Notes under the pieces: generated by a model
What the model saw: the letters and a program-made list of their open reading frames with translations, nothing else
What the model was told of the DNA's origin: nothing
Database searches by the model: none
Source: Roseinatronobacter alkalisoli
GTDB taxonomy: Bacteria > Pseudomonadota > Alphaproteobacteria > Rhodobacterales > Rhodobacteraceae
DNA length: 64,000 nucleotides
Direction: 5' to 3'
Assembly (NCBI RefSeq): GCF_028745735.1
Contig: NZ_JAQZSM010000008.1
Coordinates: 108,166-172,165, forward strand
In this document: one piece after another, positions 38,443-47,986 of the stretch
Numbering within the stretch: the stretch's first letter is position 1
Layout of the letters: each line of letters begins with the position of its first letter
Program-made: the position numbers and the translations under genes

Positions 38443-39188
38443 GCAGCAAGCTCCGGTTTGTCGCCCGCGCGGATGATGCCGCCGCGCGTTACGATGGCGT
38501 AGACGCCAAAATCAGTATGGCCATAGCCCGCATCCAGTTCCGCAAGCGTGTCAACATCAATCCGGCCAGTGGTGCAGTCTACCATCGTGGCGCGGCAGCG
38601 GGTAATGCGTTCGACAATCTTCAGCCGCGCATCCCCGATTGCCAGTTCACGGCCCAGCAGGTCAAATTCCTCCCAAGGGGCAAGCCCGTCCAGCCACAGA
38701 TTGCCGCGCCAGCGATCCAGCCCAAGATCACAGCCCAGACGCTTGCCCAACACACGGTTGGACGCAAGATTCAGGATCGAGATGGATTCGAAGGCGGTAT
38801 CCGTCATGCCGCGCCCGACTGTCACCAGCCGCACCGGCTGCGCCCGCCCGCCCGCCATCAGGGGGGCGACCCAGTTCAGGAAATCCGCCTGCCCCTGCGC
38901 GGTATCAGGGGCAAAGGACAGCGGGTTGCGGGCCGGATGGGTCAGGGACACCTGGCGCGTGGCCTCATCCAGTTGCGCGGAAATCGCCTGTAATGCGGGG
39001 GTCTTGGCCCCGCGCGTGAAATTCATGCACGGGTTCCAGCCATCGCGCAGGCGGGCTACTTCATGGACCACGGCCCAATGCCGGTCAAAGGGCAGGCAGC
39101 GCCCTGCGGACAAGGCAACATGTGCCAGTTCCTGCCGGCCATGCGCCTTTATGGGATGGCGAAAGATATGCGCCAGCCGCCACCCCAC
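38439..39188 (-). CDS. MOSC domain-containing protein
   Basis: 249-aa protein with a MOSC N-terminal beta-barrel (about 1-95, RHPIKAHGRQEL) and a MOSC domain (about 120-245), related to molybdenum-cofactor sulfurases and mARC/YcbX proteins. GTG 39188, 4 bases after the yidC stop, is chosen because a longer frame would overlap yidC by 56 bp. RCRATMVDCTTG near 200 contains the cysteine usually associated with cofactor/sulfur binding. The actual substrate is unknown. Confidence 0.87.
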   Translation of the reverse strand: MGWRLAHIFRHPIKAHGRQELAHVALSAGRCLPFDRHWAVVHEVARLRDGWNPCMNFTRGAKTPALQAISAQLDEATRQVSLTHPARNPLSFAPDTAQGQADFLNWVAPLMAGGRAQPVRLVTVGRGMTDTAFESISILNLASNRVLGKRLGCDLGLDRWRGNLWLDGLAPWEEFDLLGRELAIGDARLKIVERITRCRATMVDCTTGRIDVDTLAELDAGYGHTDFGVYAIVTRGGIIRAGDKPELAA

Positions 39189-39192
39189 GGGC

Positions 39193-40962
39193 CTAGGTCT
39201 TTTTCTTCTTGGTGAAGATATTGCCCAGAATGTCAGGCCTGCTACCATTCATCGACATGATCAGATATTGCTGCGTGAAGGTGATGACGTTGTTCGCAAT
39301 CCAGTACAGCACCAGCCCTGATGCGAACCACCCCAGCATGAACATGAATATCCACGGCATCCACATCATGACCGCCTGCTGAATGGGTTCCGTGGGTGTC
39401 GGGTTCAGTTTCATTTGCAGCCACATCGACACACCCAGAAGGATGGGCAGAATGCCGATGAATACCATTGCCAGAATGCTTTCGGGGTGCGGAGCGGCCC
39501 AGGGCAGCAAACCAAACAGGTTCATGACAGATGTGGGGTCAGGGGCGGACAGGTCGTTGAACACCCCGAACCATTGCGCATGACGCAGGTCGATCGTGAC
39601 GAAAATCACCTTGTAGAGTGAGAAGAAGATGGGGATCTGCAGCAGGATCGGCAGGCAACCCGCAGCCGGGTTCACCTTCTTTTCCTTGTACAGTTTCATC
39701 ATTTCCTGCTGCATCATCTGGCGGTCGTCGCCGGCACGTTCCTTCAGCGCCATCATTTCCGGCTGAAGTTCCTTCATCTTGGCCATGCTGACATAGGATT
39801 TCCACGCCAGCGGCAGCAGAATCGCCTTGATCAGCAGTGTCAGGGTTATGATGGACCACCCCATATTGCCGATGATTCCATTGATGAAATACAGCGTTGC
39901 AAAGATGGGTTTGGTCAGAAAGAAGAACCAGCCCCAGTCGATGGCATCGATAAAGCGTTCAATCCCTGAATCGCGTTCATAAGCGCGGATGATGCTCCAT
40001 TCCTTGGCGCCGGCAAAGAACATCGTCTGAACCTGATCGGATTCGCCCGGTCCGACAACCAGCGTCGGCAGATCGGCACGGGTCTGGTAGACATCGCGCG
40101 AGGGAATATAGCGCGACACAGCAGAAAATGCCTGTCCGGGTTGCGGAACAAGGGTCGCCATCCAGTACTTGTCGCTGATTCCCAGCCAGCCGTTTTCGGC
40201 CACATCGGTCACGCGGGCATTCGTATTCTCGCGTTCATGAACGCGGAAATCACGGACGGCCTTGTATTTATCTTCGTTCAGTTTGCCATCGGCAACTTCG
40301 ATGAAACCTTCGTGGCTGATGAAGAAGTTTTCCAGATCCGACGGTTCGCCATGGCGCGACAACAGGCCGTAAGGGGCAACGCGCGCGGTTGAATCGCTTG
40401 TATTTTCAACACCCTGCGTGATGGTAAACATGAAGTTTTCATCAACGTCATAGCGCTGGGTAAACCGGACGCCCTGATCATTGGTCCAGGCAAGCGTCAC
40501 ATGCGACCCCGGTGCAAGCCGCGTGCCTTCGACCAGTTCCCAGGGGGTGCTGGCGCCGGGCACATCGTCCCAGTCCATGTCGCGCCCCGGCCGCCAACCA
40601 TGCAGCGCATAGAACGCTTCGCGCGAGCCTTCGGGCTTCAGCAGATGAACGATACCGGAACCTTCATCGACTGTTTCGCGGTAATCCCGCAATGCAAGGT
40701 CATCAATACGGCCACCGCGCAGGTTGATCGTGCCGACCAGCCGCGGGGTGTCGATGTCGATGCGCGGAAGCTCCGGCAGGCCATCGGCACCAATGCCTTC
40801 GACCATGGCCGGCGCCTCTGCCCCTTCTGCAAGCGGCAGTTCGGCCACCTCGGCGGGGTCTTGTGGTGTTGGTTCGGGGGGCGGGAACATCCACATCCAG
40901 GCAACCAGCACAAACAGGCTGAGAGCAAAGGCCAGAAGCAGATTGCGGTTCTGTTCGTCCAT
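39193..40962 (-). CDS. yidC: Membrane protein insertase YidC
   Basis: 589-aa Oxa1-family insertase. It starts MDEQNRNLLLAFALSLFVLV (TM1), followed by a large periplasmic domain (about 60-345) and five C-terminal TM segments with MGWSIITLTLLIKAILLPLAWKSY (in part), the hydrophilic-groove region, and NPAAGCLPILLQIPIFFSLYKV (in part). The basic KKKKT tail is typical. AGGAAA lies upstream of ATG 40962; 20 extra codons upstream are open but unconserved. Confidence 0.97.
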   Translation of the reverse strand: MDEQNRNLLLAFALSLFVLVAWMWMFPPPEPTPQDPAEVAELPLAEGAEAPAMVEGIGADGLPELPRIDIDTPRLVGTINLRGGRIDDLALRDYRETVDEGSGIVHLLKPEGSREAFYALHGWRPGRDMDWDDVPGASTPWELVEGTRLAPGSHVTLAWTNDQGVRFTQRYDVDENFMFTITQGVENTSDSTARVAPYGLLSRHGEPSDLENFFISHEGFIEVADGKLNEDKYKAVRDFRVHERENTNARVTDVAENGWLGISDKYWMATLVPQPGQAFSAVSRYIPSRDVYQTRADLPTLVVGPGESDQVQTMFFAGAKEWSIIRAYERDSGIERFIDAIDWGWFFFLTKPIFATLYFINGIIGNMGWSIITLTLLIKAILLPLAWKSYVSMAKMKELQPEMMALKERAGDDRQMMQQEMMKLYKEKKVNPAAGCLPILLQIPIFFSLYKVIFVTIDLRHAQWFGVFNDLSAPDPTSVMNLFGLLPWAAPHPESILAMVFIGILPILLGVSMWLQMKLNPTPTEPIQQAVMMWMPWIFMFMLGWFASGLVLYWIANNVITFTQQYLIMSMNGSRPDILGNIFTKKKKT

Positions 40963-41052
40963 GAAAAGGCCGTTTCCTGTCACATCAAGGGTCGCGCCCG
41001 GTTCAACAGAAGCACCGGGCAAAGGTCAAGCGGTTTTCCCTGTTAAATCCGA

Positions 41053-41922
41053 TCACAAGGTCAGATCAGGGGCCGCATTCAGCTCTGGGCGGGGTATATC
41101 GTTCCGCGCAAGGGCCAGGAAGTCGAAAAGCTGTGGGTCAGGCATATGCGACGGGCGGATATTCATCAAGGCACGGAACATCACATTCCGCCGCCCCGGA
41201 CTGCGGCGTTCCCATTCATTCAGCAATGCCTTGACCTGCATCCGTTGCAGCCCTTCCTGTGAACCGCACAGGTCACAGGGAATGATCGGGTAGTTCATTG
41301 CGCGCGCGAAGCGGTCGCAATCATCTTCCGGCACAAAGGCCAGTGGCCGGTACACAAACAGATCCCCGTCTTCATTCACCAGCTTGGGCGGCATCGTCGC
41401 CAGACGCCCGCCATGGAACAGATTCATGAAAAAGGTTTCCAGCAAATCGTCGCGGTGATGGCCCAGAACAACGGCACTGCACCCTTCTTCGCGGGCGATG
41501 CGATACAGGTTTCCGCGCCGCAGCCGTGAACATAGCGCACAATAGGTGCGGCCCTGCGGTACCTTGTCCACGACAATCGAATAGGTGTCCTGATATTCTA
41601 TCCGGTGCGGGATCTGCATGCGCGTCAGGAATTCGGGCAGCACTGTCGCCGGAAAATTGGGCTGGCCCTGATCCAGATTGCAGGCCAGCAGATCAACCGG
41701 CAAAAGCCCGCGCCATTTCAGTTCGATCAGCGCAGCCAGCAGCGTATAGCTGTCCTTGCCACCTGACAGGCATACCAGCCAGCGCGCGCCCGGTTCCACC
41801 ATGCCATACTGGTCAATTACAGACCGGGTTTCGCGGATGATACGCTTGCGCAGCTTGCGAAACTCTGTCGTGTCCGGCGCGCCTTGCAGGATCAGGGGCA
41901 GATCAGCGGTTTCATCAAGCAT
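41053..41922 (-). CDS. ttcA: tRNA 2-thiocytidine biosynthesis protein TtcA
   Basis: 289-aa ATP-dependent enzyme that thiolates C32 of certain tRNAs. PP-loop SGGKDS (53-58), Fe-S-linked cysteines C128 and C131 (CALC) and the C216/C219 pair. ATG 41922 (MLDETADL) is preferred because AAGGA lies about 11 bases upstream; ATG 41934 is an alternative but has that A/G run directly against it. It sits between yidD and yidC. Confidence 0.94.
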   Translation of the reverse strand: MLDETADLPLILQGAPDTTEFRKLRKRIIRETRSVIDQYGMVEPGARWLVCLSGGKDSYTLLAALIELKWRGLLPVDLLACNLDQGQPNFPATVLPEFLTRMQIPHRIEYQDTYSIVVDKVPQGRTYCALCSRLRRGNLYRIAREEGCSAVVLGHHRDDLLETFFMNLFHGGRLATMPPKLVNEDGDLFVYRPLAFVPEDDCDRFARAMNYPIIPCDLCGSQEGLQRMQVKALLNEWERRSPGRRNVMFRALMNIRPSHMPDPQLFDFLALARNDIPRPELNAAPDLTL

Positions 41923-41978
41923 ACTGGGGTCCATCCTTGGTGCTGTGGCTATGCCATAAAAGGCACGGCACTGCAAAG

Positions 41979-42251
41979 TCAGTGGCGATGCCGTTCATGT
42001 TCATGATGTTGTTCATCATATGCCGGATCGGCCCCCGGCACAGGGTCATAGCCGGAACTGCCCCATGGATGACACCGTCCGATACGCCGGATCGTCAGCC
42101 ATGCCCCCTTGATCGCGCCGTGCCGTTCCAGCGCTTCCAGAGCATAGGCGGAACAGGTCGGCTGATATCGACAGCCATGCCCGACCCAAGGGCTGAACAC
42201 CACGCGGTAAAACCGCACCGGCAGCGAAAAGACCCAGGCCAGCGGGGTCAT
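41979..42251 (-). CDS. yidD: Membrane protein insertion efficiency factor YidD
   Basis: 90-aa membrane-associated protein helping YidC-dependent insertion. [28 protein letters not shown] (in part), [15 protein letters not shown] and GYDPVP are the conserved core. The tail HHEHERHRH is strikingly His-rich. It overlaps rnpA by 4 bp, the standard rnpA-yidD arrangement. Confidence 0.96.
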   Translation of the reverse strand: MTPLAWVFSLPVRFYRVVFSPWVGHGCRYQPTCSAYALEALERHGAIKGAWLTIRRIGRCHPWGSSGYDPVPGADPAYDEQHHEHERHRH

Positions 42252-42661
42252 CGGGCTGGCCCATGCAGTTTTTTCAACGCGCGTTCAAGATCGTCACACA
42301 TCGCGGAAAAATCACGGCTTACCGTCGCATCGGGGCGCCCGACCAGCACATAATCCCAGCCGACACGCCCGTGCCGCGCCATGACCATACGCGCGATTTC
42401 ACGCAAGCGCCGTTTGGCGCGGTTGCGAATAACCGCATTTCCGACCTTCTTGGAACAGGTAAACCCCACGCGAAACGTGGCTTCGTCCCCGCGGGGACAC
42501 GCCTGCACCAGAAAGGCAGGGCAAGGCACGCGCTTCGCTTTGGCCGCGCGCAAAAAATCCGTGCGCTTTTTAATGACAGCGGGTTTTGCATATGACAAAA
42601 CCGCCGACGCATTCGCAGCGCAGGCGGCTTGCCCGGCCACATCTGCCTTCGGCGGTGTCAT
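42248..42661 (-). CDS. rnpA: Ribonuclease P protein component
   Basis: 137-aa basic protein subunit of RNase P for tRNA 5' maturation. The core motif [22 protein letters not shown] (in part: NRAKRRLRE) is clear. ATG 42661 with AAGGGA upstream is preferred; a much longer open frame runs back across rpmH and is not used. Confidence 0.93.
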   Translation of the reverse strand: MTPPKADVAGQAACAANASAVLSYAKPAVIKKRTDFLRAAKAKRVPCPAFLVQACPRGDEATFRVGFTCSKKVGNAVIRNRAKRRLREIARMVMARHGRVGWDYVLVGRPDATVSRDFSAMCDDLERALKKLHGPAR

Positions 42662-42699
42662 CCTGGTCCCTTCCGACCCGAAGCTACGGGTCAAATGCC

Positions 42700-42834
42700 T
42701 CAGGCCGACAGATTCTTGCGGCCGATGCGGCGACGTGCGTTCAGAATCTTGCGGCCGGCTTTGGTTGCCATGCGCGCACGGAAACCGTGACGACGCTTGC
42801 GGACCAGATTGCTGGGCTGATAGGTGCGTTTCAT
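42700..42834 (-). CDS. rpmH: 50S ribosomal protein L34
   Basis: 44-aa protein [20 protein letters not shown]... ending GRKNLSA, an unmistakable L34. First gene of the rpmH-rnpA-yidD-ttcA-yidC-MOSC-engB-argB series, 38 bp before rnpA. dnaA, its neighbour in many other bacteria, is not adjacent. Confidence 0.98.
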   Translation of the reverse strand: MKRTYQPSNLVRKRRHGFRARMATKAGRKILNARRRIGRKNLSA

Positions 42835-42903
42835 CGCTCCGTTCCTTCATTCCGGCAACCGCAATCCACCCGGATTCGGCCACCCATTCAATTACAGACC
42901 CGC

Positions 42904-42932
42904 CAGATACGGCCCCGAACCGCCCAAGTCAA
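42904..42932 (-). promoter_or_regulatory. Sigma-70-type promoter of rpmH
   Basis: On the minus strand TTGACT, a 17-base spacer and TATCTG, about 60-70 bases upstream of the rpmH start; both hexamers and the spacing fit a housekeeping promoter. Confidence 0.6.
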
Positions 42933-43083
42933 TTCGCAATCGCACGGTTTCAGGTTGAATTCCGCAAAAACCACTTCAGACTGTAACATTCGCGGCCATA
43001 TCCTTGCAGGTGATCAACCTGTTGTGATCATGGTACCATGCGGGAAACAATTGCGCCATCTGATGCGAAGACAGGGTGAGCAT

Positions 43084-43836
43084 ATGAACAAGGATCACCG
43101 CGTGCACAATTCTGCCCCTTCGTCTTCGTCCGGCTGGCGCCAACGCCTGCCGCTGATAATCATCGTGATTGTTGCTGTGACCGGCGCAATCTTGCTGCGC
43201 GATCATCTGAGTTTCGATGCCCTGCGTGAAAACCGCGCGGCGTTGCTGGGCTTTCGTGATGCGAATTATGCGCTGACGGCGGCGGCCTTCGTGGCGGTTT
43301 ATATTGCCATCGTCGCCTTTTCGTTGCCCGGTGCAACCGCTGCCACATTGACAGGGGGGTTCCTGTTCGGGGTGTTTCCCGGCGTGGCATTCAATCTGAT
43401 TGCCGCCACAATCGGTGCCGTTCTGATATTTCTGGCGGTGCGTGCGGGTTTCGGCCGTGCCATGACCGCCAGAATCGATGCCAGCGACGGGCGCATGAAG
43501 CGCCTTATCACCGCCATCCGCGAAAACGAAGCGCCTGTACTGTTCTCCCTGCGCCTGATGCCGGTCCTGCCGTTTTTCGTCATGAATGTCATTCCGGCGC
43601 TTATCGGGGTGCGGCTGTCAGTTTTTGCGGCAACGACATTCTTCGGGATCATGCCCGGTGGTCTGGTCTATACATGGGTTGGTTCCGGTCTGGGAGAGGT
43701 GTTCGCCCGCGATGAAAGCCCGGATCTGGGCATCATATTCGAACCCTATATCCTTGGTCCCTTGCTGGCGCTTGCGGCCCTTTCTGTCATACCCGTTGTG
43801 GTGAAGGCCATGCGCAAGAAGGAATTCGGTACATGA
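43084..43836 (+). CDS. TVP38/TMEM64 family membrane protein
   Basis: 250-aa integral membrane protein of the VTT/SNARE-associated family related to DedA proteins. About six hydrophobic segments; the hallmark VAFSLPGATAATLTGGFLFG (in part) and LRLMPVLPFFVMNVIPAL are present. ATG 43084 has AGGGTGAG upstream. The 4-bp overlap with the following flavoprotein is a frequent partnership, suggesting membrane redox or lipid/metal-related function, but none is proven. Confidence 0.88.
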   Translation: MNKDHRVHNSAPSSSSGWRQRLPLIIIVIVAVTGAILLRDHLSFDALRENRAALLGFRDANYALTAAAFVAVYIAIVAFSLPGATAATLTGGFLFGVFPGVAFNLIAATIGAVLIFLAVRAGFGRAMTARIDASDGRMKRLITAIRENEAPVLFSLRLMPVLPFFVMNVIPALIGVRLSVFAATTFFGIMPGGLVYTWVGSGLGEVFARDESPDLGIIFEPYILGPLLALAALSVIPVVVKAMRKKEFGT

Positions 43837-45224
43837 GCAACCTGAAAACCGATATCTGTGTCATCGGCGGCGGTTCGGGCGGGCTGTCGGTGGCGGCAGG
43901 TGCCGCGCAGATGGGTGCGCGCGTCATCCTGATTGAAGGGCATAAAATGGGCGGGGATTGCCTGAATTATGGCTGTGTCCCATCCAAGGCGCTGCTGGCA
44001 AAGGCCAGGGCCGCCAAAGCACGCGGCACCATAGCGGAGGATGATTTTCGCGCCGCGATGGACCATGTGAATGCCACCATAGCGGCGATTGAACCGCATG
44101 ATTCCGTTGAACGGTTCGAAGGGCTGGGTGTTCAGGTCATTCAGGGGTTCGCGCGGTTCACTGCCCCGGATACAGTCACGGTTGACGATATCACCATCCG
44201 CGCGCGGCGTTTTGTCATTGCGACCGGATCAAGCCCGCTGGTTCCCCCGATTCCCGGCTTGGACCGCGTGCCCTTCATGACAAACGAAACCCTGTTTGCG
44301 CAGAAGGAATGTCCCGGCCATCTGCTGATCATCGGTGGCGGGCCAATCGGGCTGGAAATGGCACAGGCGCACCGCAGGCTTGGTGCGAAGGTTACGGTTA
44401 TCGAGGGGGAGAAGGCGCTGGGGCGCGAAGACCCGGACGCGGCAGCGGTCGTGCTGAAGCAATTGCGTCGTGACGGCGTGGAAATCATAGAGGACGCACA
44501 GGTTGAAAGTGTATCCGGCCACGCCGGCGCGTTGGAAGTGCAGGTCAGGGGTGGCACCATTTTTGCGGGTACGCATCTGCTGGTTGCGGTGGGCCGCAAA
44601 CCCAATCTGGACAGGCTGGATCTGAATGTGGCGGGCATTGCGTATGACCGTGGCGGCATCACGGTGGGTACGGACCTGCGCAGCACCAATCGTCGCGCCT
44701 ATGCCGTCGGGGATGTAGCGGGGCATGGGCAATTTACCCATCTGGCGGGCTATCACGCAGGGCTTGTCATCCGATCCCTGCTGTTCGCCCTGCCGGTGAA
44801 AGCGCGCCATGACCATATTCCCCGCGTGACCTATACTGACCCCGAACTGGCACAGATCGGCCTGACCGAAGCGCAGGCCCGCCAGAAATACGGCGGCCAG
44901 TTAAGTGTGCAGCGCATTGGTTACGACCAGATTGACCGTGCGCAGGCAGATGGACGCACAGATGGTTTCATCAAGCTGATGGTGGCGCGTGGCCGCCCGG
45001 TTGGCGTTACGCTGGTCGGCGCGCAGGCGGGAGAATTGATCGCTCCTTTCGCACTGGCAATCGCCAGTAATCTGAAACTCAGCGCGATGGCCGGAATGGT
45101 GCTGCCTTATCCGACATTGGCGGAAATCGGCAAACGTGCCGCAGGGGCCTATTTTTCACCCAAGCTATTTGATAACCCTACTGTGAAGCGCGTCGTCAGA
45201 ACGGTGCAGAGATGGCTGCCCTGA
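43833..45224 (+). CDS. FAD-dependent pyridine nucleotide-disulfide oxidoreductase (mercuric reductase/dihydrolipoamide dehydrogenase-like)
   Basis: 463-aa flavoprotein: N-terminal FAD motif GGGSGGLSVAAGAA, redox-active disulfide Cys43/Cys48 in GGDCLNYGCVPSK, NAD(P) motif GGGPIGLEMAQAH, FAD motif AYAVGDVAG and a C-terminal dimerisation domain. It lacks the C-terminal Cys pair of true MerA and no lipoyl enzymes or mer genes are nearby, so mercuric reductase naming would be unsafe. Translationally coupled to the TVP38-like gene. Confidence 0.88.
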   Translation: MSNLKTDICVIGGGSGGLSVAAGAAQMGARVILIEGHKMGGDCLNYGCVPSKALLAKARAAKARGTIAEDDFRAAMDHVNATIAAIEPHDSVERFEGLGVQVIQGFARFTAPDTVTVDDITIRARRFVIATGSSPLVPPIPGLDRVPFMTNETLFAQKECPGHLLIIGGGPIGLEMAQAHRRLGAKVTVIEGEKALGREDPDAAAVVLKQLRRDGVEIIEDAQVESVSGHAGALEVQVRGGTIFAGTHLLVAVGRKPNLDRLDLNVAGIAYDRGGITVGTDLRSTNRRAYAVGDVAGHGQFTHLAGYHAGLVIRSLLFALPVKARHDHIPRVTYTDPELAQIGLTEAQARQKYGGQLSVQRIGYDQIDRAQADGRTDGFIKLMVARGRPVGVTLVGAQAGELIAPFALAIASNLKLSAMAGMVLPYPTLAEIGKRAAGAYFSPKLFDNPTVKRVVRTVQRWLP

Positions 45225-45248
45225 GCATTGCCGCGCGTATGAGGGGGC

Positions 45249-46646
45249 ATGTTCGTCAACACATTGTCGGGTCGGTTCCTGTTGCTTGCCGTTATCTTCG
45301 TGATGCTGGCAGAGGTGCTGATCTTTGCCCCGTCGATTGCGCGCTACCGCGAAGAGTACCTGCTCGCCCGGCTGGAGCGCGCGCAGATTGCATCATTGGC
45401 GTTGCTCGCCTCTGACGGGTCCATTGCCGGGGAACTGGCGGGCGAATTGCTGGAAAACGCAGGCGTCTATAACGTTGTGCTGCGCCGTGATGAAGTGCGC
45501 GAACTGGTGCTGTCATCGCCTTTGCCCGCGCCGGTCGATGCCACCTATGACCTGCGTATGGCCGGTGTGTTCAGTCTTGTCCGCGATGCATTTCAGGAAC
45601 TTGCACAAAAAGAACCGCGCATTATCCGTGTCATCGGCGACCCGGTTCAGCGCGGTGGGTTGCTGATTGAAATCACGCTGGACACGCAAGATCTGCACCG
45701 TGAATTATGGGATTATGGCGGCCGTATCCTGCTGCTGTCGCTGGCGATTTCGATCTTCACCGCGCTGCTGCTGTTTTTCTCTGTGCGGATGTTTGTGGTT
45801 ACGCCCATGCGCCGGGTGATCCAGTCGATGGCGGTCTATGCCGAATCGCCCCAGGATCAGACACGCATCATCACGCCCCGCTCCAGCATCCGGGAATTGC
45901 GCGATGCGGAAGAGGCGCTTCATCATATGCAGTCCGATCTGACGGGGCTGTTGCGCCAGAAGGACCGGCTGGCCCAGCTTGGCGGTTCGGTGGCACGAAT
46001 CAGCCATGATCTGCGCAATATGCTGACAACCGCTTCCATGCTGGCTGACCGTATGGAAGCCAGCGACGACCCAAGGGTGAAACGCGCCGCACCCAAACTG
46101 GTGGGGTCACTGTCGCGAGCCATCAACCTGTGCGAAGCCACGCTGGCCTTCGGCAAGGCGGAAGAACCGCCGCCCCGCCTGTCGCGTGTCCAGCTTGCAC
46201 CCCTTGTCGAGGATGTGTTCGAAAGCGAACGGCTGGCTGTATCAGATGCCGCGCAGGTAACATTTCTGGCCGATATTCCCGCAACGCTGCACCTGCGCGC
46301 CGACGAAGAACAGTTGTTTCGTGTGCTGCATAATCTGGTGCGCAATGCGCGTCAGGCATTGGAAGCCACCCGCCAACCCGGCGTGATCGAAATTTCGGCA
46401 CAAGACAGTAAATCCGATGGTCAAAGCGGCTTTTGCATCCGCGTGGGGGACACTGGCCCCGGCCTGCCTGCGCGCGCGCGTGAGCATCTGTTTGAGGCCT
46501 TTCAGGGCGGGGTGCGCAAGGGCGGCGTCGGGTTGGGGCTGGCGATATCGGCGGAATTGGTGCGCGGTCATGGCGGGCGGCTGGAACTGACGCGATCAGA
46601 TGAAGAGGGGACGGAATTCCGCATCTGGATGCCCAGTGCAGATTGA
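45249..46646 (+). CDS. Membrane sensor histidine kinase, no adjacent response regulator
   Basis: 465 aa: TM1 (about 9-31), extracytoplasmic domain (32-157), TM2 (158-182), HAMP (183-235), dimerisation domain with phospho-acceptor His253 in ISHDLRN, and ATPase domain with LVRNARQAL, GDTGPGL and GVGLGLAIS. No response regulator is next to it, so its partner is unlinked. It lies 24 bp after the flavoprotein gene on the same strand and may be cotranscribed, linking it tentatively to that redox/membrane unit. Confidence 0.92.
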   Translation: MFVNTLSGRFLLLAVIFVMLAEVLIFAPSIARYREEYLLARLERAQIASLALLASDGSIAGELAGELLENAGVYNVVLRRDEVRELVLSSPLPAPVDATYDLRMAGVFSLVRDAFQELAQKEPRIIRVIGDPVQRGGLLIEITLDTQDLHRELWDYGGRILLLSLAISIFTALLLFFSVRMFVVTPMRRVIQSMAVYAESPQDQTRIITPRSSIRELRDAEEALHHMQSDLTGLLRQKDRLAQLGGSVARISHDLRNMLTTASMLADRMEASDDPRVKRAAPKLVGSLSRAINLCEATLAFGKAEEPPPRLSRVQLAPLVEDVFESERLAVSDAAQVTFLADIPATLHLRADEEQLFRVLHNLVRNARQALEATRQPGVIEISAQDSKSDGQSGFCIRVGDTGPGLPARAREHLFEAFQGGVRKGGVGLGLAISAELVRGHGGRLELTRSDEEGTEFRIWMPSAD

Positions 46647-46674
46647 CCGGATTTTTGTCCAAAAATACTTGCGT

Positions 46675-46701
46675 GCCCCCCTTGCAAAGCGCGCGGGGGG
46701 C
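46675..46701. other. Hairpin between histidine kinase and tRNA-Arg
   Basis: GCCCCCC/GGGGGGC 7-bp stem with a 13-nt loop, 29 bases after the kinase stop and without a T-run. Confidence 0.35.
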
Positions 46702-46719
46702 GGATAGTTAGCCCCCAAC

Positions 46720-46796
46720 GCGCCCGTAGCTCAGCTGGATAGAGCACCAGACTACGAATCTGGGGGTCAGAGGTTCGAATCCTTTCGGGCGCGCCA
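46720..46796 (+). tRNA. tRNA-Arg(ACG)
   Basis: 77-nt cloverleaf with encoded CCA. Acceptor GCGCCCG/CGGGCGC, anticodon stem-loop CCAGA-CTACGAA-TCTGG giving ACG (normally deaminated to ICG), T arm GAGGTTCGAATCC. Confidence 0.97.
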
Positions 46797-46941
46797 TTCA
46801 TCTTATTGTGATGTGTCAGGGATTGCTGACTCAGGGTTCGGTTTCCGACCCACGGCCCCGCATATGCCGCAGAAATCATCACCTGCCCGTGTGTCTGTTT
46901 TCCCGTTCCGCCAGTGGCGGTGACAGGGTGACGTTCTGATA

Positions 46942-46969
46942 CAGGACCCCGCGTATTCGCAGGGTCCTG
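46942..46969. other. Hairpin downstream of aqpZ
   Basis: CAGGACCC pairs with GGGTCCTG, with inner GCG-TATT-CGC pairing; 9 bases beyond the aqpZ stop on the minus strand. No clear T-run on either strand, so termination is uncertain. Confidence 0.4.
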
Positions 46970-46977
46970 AAGCGTTG

Positions 46978-47658
46978 TCAGTCTTTGGCGAAAACAGCCT
47001 TATACGTAAGCCCTGCAACAACTGCCCCCATGATAGGGGCTGCGACAAACACCCAAAGGTCGGCCAACGCCTTGCCACCCGCGAAGACTGCAGGCCCGAA
47101 AGAGCGTGCCGGGTTTACGGAAACACCTGTGACATTGATTCCGACCAGGTGGATGGCTGCAAGCGTCAGACCGATGGCAAGGCCTGCCATAGCTGCTGGC
47201 GCAGTTGAAGCGGTGGCCCCCAGAATGACCATGACGAAAACGAATGTTGCCACGAACTCGAATATCAGCGCGGCTGAGAGGGAATATTCCCCCAGATAAC
47301 CCGCCCCGAAGCCGTTCTGTCCAAGCCCGTTTGCCGCAAGGGAATAGTCTGCCTGCCCGGAAGCGATCAACAGAATGACCAGCGCACCGATCGTCGCGCC
47401 GACAAGCTGCGCGCCGATATAGGGCACCGCTTCTGAACCCGGCAAACGACCAGAAGCCACGGCGCCAAGTGTCACGGCAGGATTGAGATGCGCGCCCGAA
47501 ATCGCACCGATGCCATAGGCAGCGGCGACAATAGCCAGACCGAATGCCATCGCGATGCCATGCATTCCTATCTGCGCGCCCATCAGGACCGCTGATCCAC
47601 AACCAAAAAATACGAGAATGAAGGTTCCAAGCGCCTCAGCGCTCATTTTTTGTAACAT
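46978..47658 (-). CDS. aqpZ: Aquaporin Z
   Basis: 226-aa inner-membrane water channel with six TM segments. NPA motifs at 59-61 (HLNPAVT) and 182-184 (NPARSFG). His170 and Arg185 fit the narrow aromatic/arginine filter of water-selective AqpZ rather than glycerol facilitators. Start ATG 47658 has GGAG 7 bases upstream. Confidence 0.96.
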   Translation of the reverse strand: MLQKMSAEALGTFILVFFGCGSAVLMGAQIGMHGIAMAFGLAIVAAAYGIGAISGAHLNPAVTLGAVASGRLPGSEAVPYIGAQLVGATIGALVILLIASGQADYSLAANGLGQNGFGAGYLGEYSLSAALIFEFVATFVFVMVILGATASTAPAAMAGLAIGLTLAAIHLVGINVTGVSVNPARSFGPAVFAGGKALADLWVFVAAPIMGAVVAGLTYKAVFAKD

Positions 47659-47986
47659 GTTTACTCTCCAGAACTTGTTAAGCGGAAGCGGTCACACCGA
47701 AAATGGCATCACGCGATCCCGTACTCTGGGTAGGGATATTGTTGCGCTGCATCAAGTTGTTTTGCACATCCGCGCTTTAGCACCCCCATCGTTCCGCATT
47801 GCAGATAAGGCCGGAGGGTGCGGTATACCGGGGCAGGGCGCGTGAACGCCAATGAATGCGGCGCGCCCTGAATCGCGTAAAGCCCGAAAATGCAAGAACC
47901 GGATAAGGCGGATTCGCCTTAGCAAATTGAAATACAGACACTTATTTGTCTGCCTTTTCGGCGGCAGTAAATCAGTGCGATCTAGT
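47659..47986. other. Non-coding gap between aqpZ and the SRPBCC gene
   Basis: 328 bases without a supported gene. It holds the aqpZ upstream region and three inverted repeats: CAGGGCGCG (47834-47842) with CGCGCCCTG (47862-47870); TAAGGCG-GATT-CGCCTTA (47904-47921); and CAGACA-CTTATT-TGTCTG (47935-47952). The last lies 35 bases past the SRPBCC stop and on the minus strand is followed by a T-rich stretch, so it may terminate the long ABC-transporter operon. Confidence 0.5.
47935..47952 (-). terminator. Possible terminator of the liv/Tm-1-like operon
   Basis: 6-bp stem CAGACA/TGTCTG followed on the minus strand by TATTTCAATTT. Short stem, so only moderately convincing. Confidence 0.4.

Noticed and set aside
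43833..45224. Naming the flavoprotein mercuric reductase (merA)
   Set aside because: The active-site disulfide is shared by the whole family; the C-terminal cysteine pair and all mer genes are missing.
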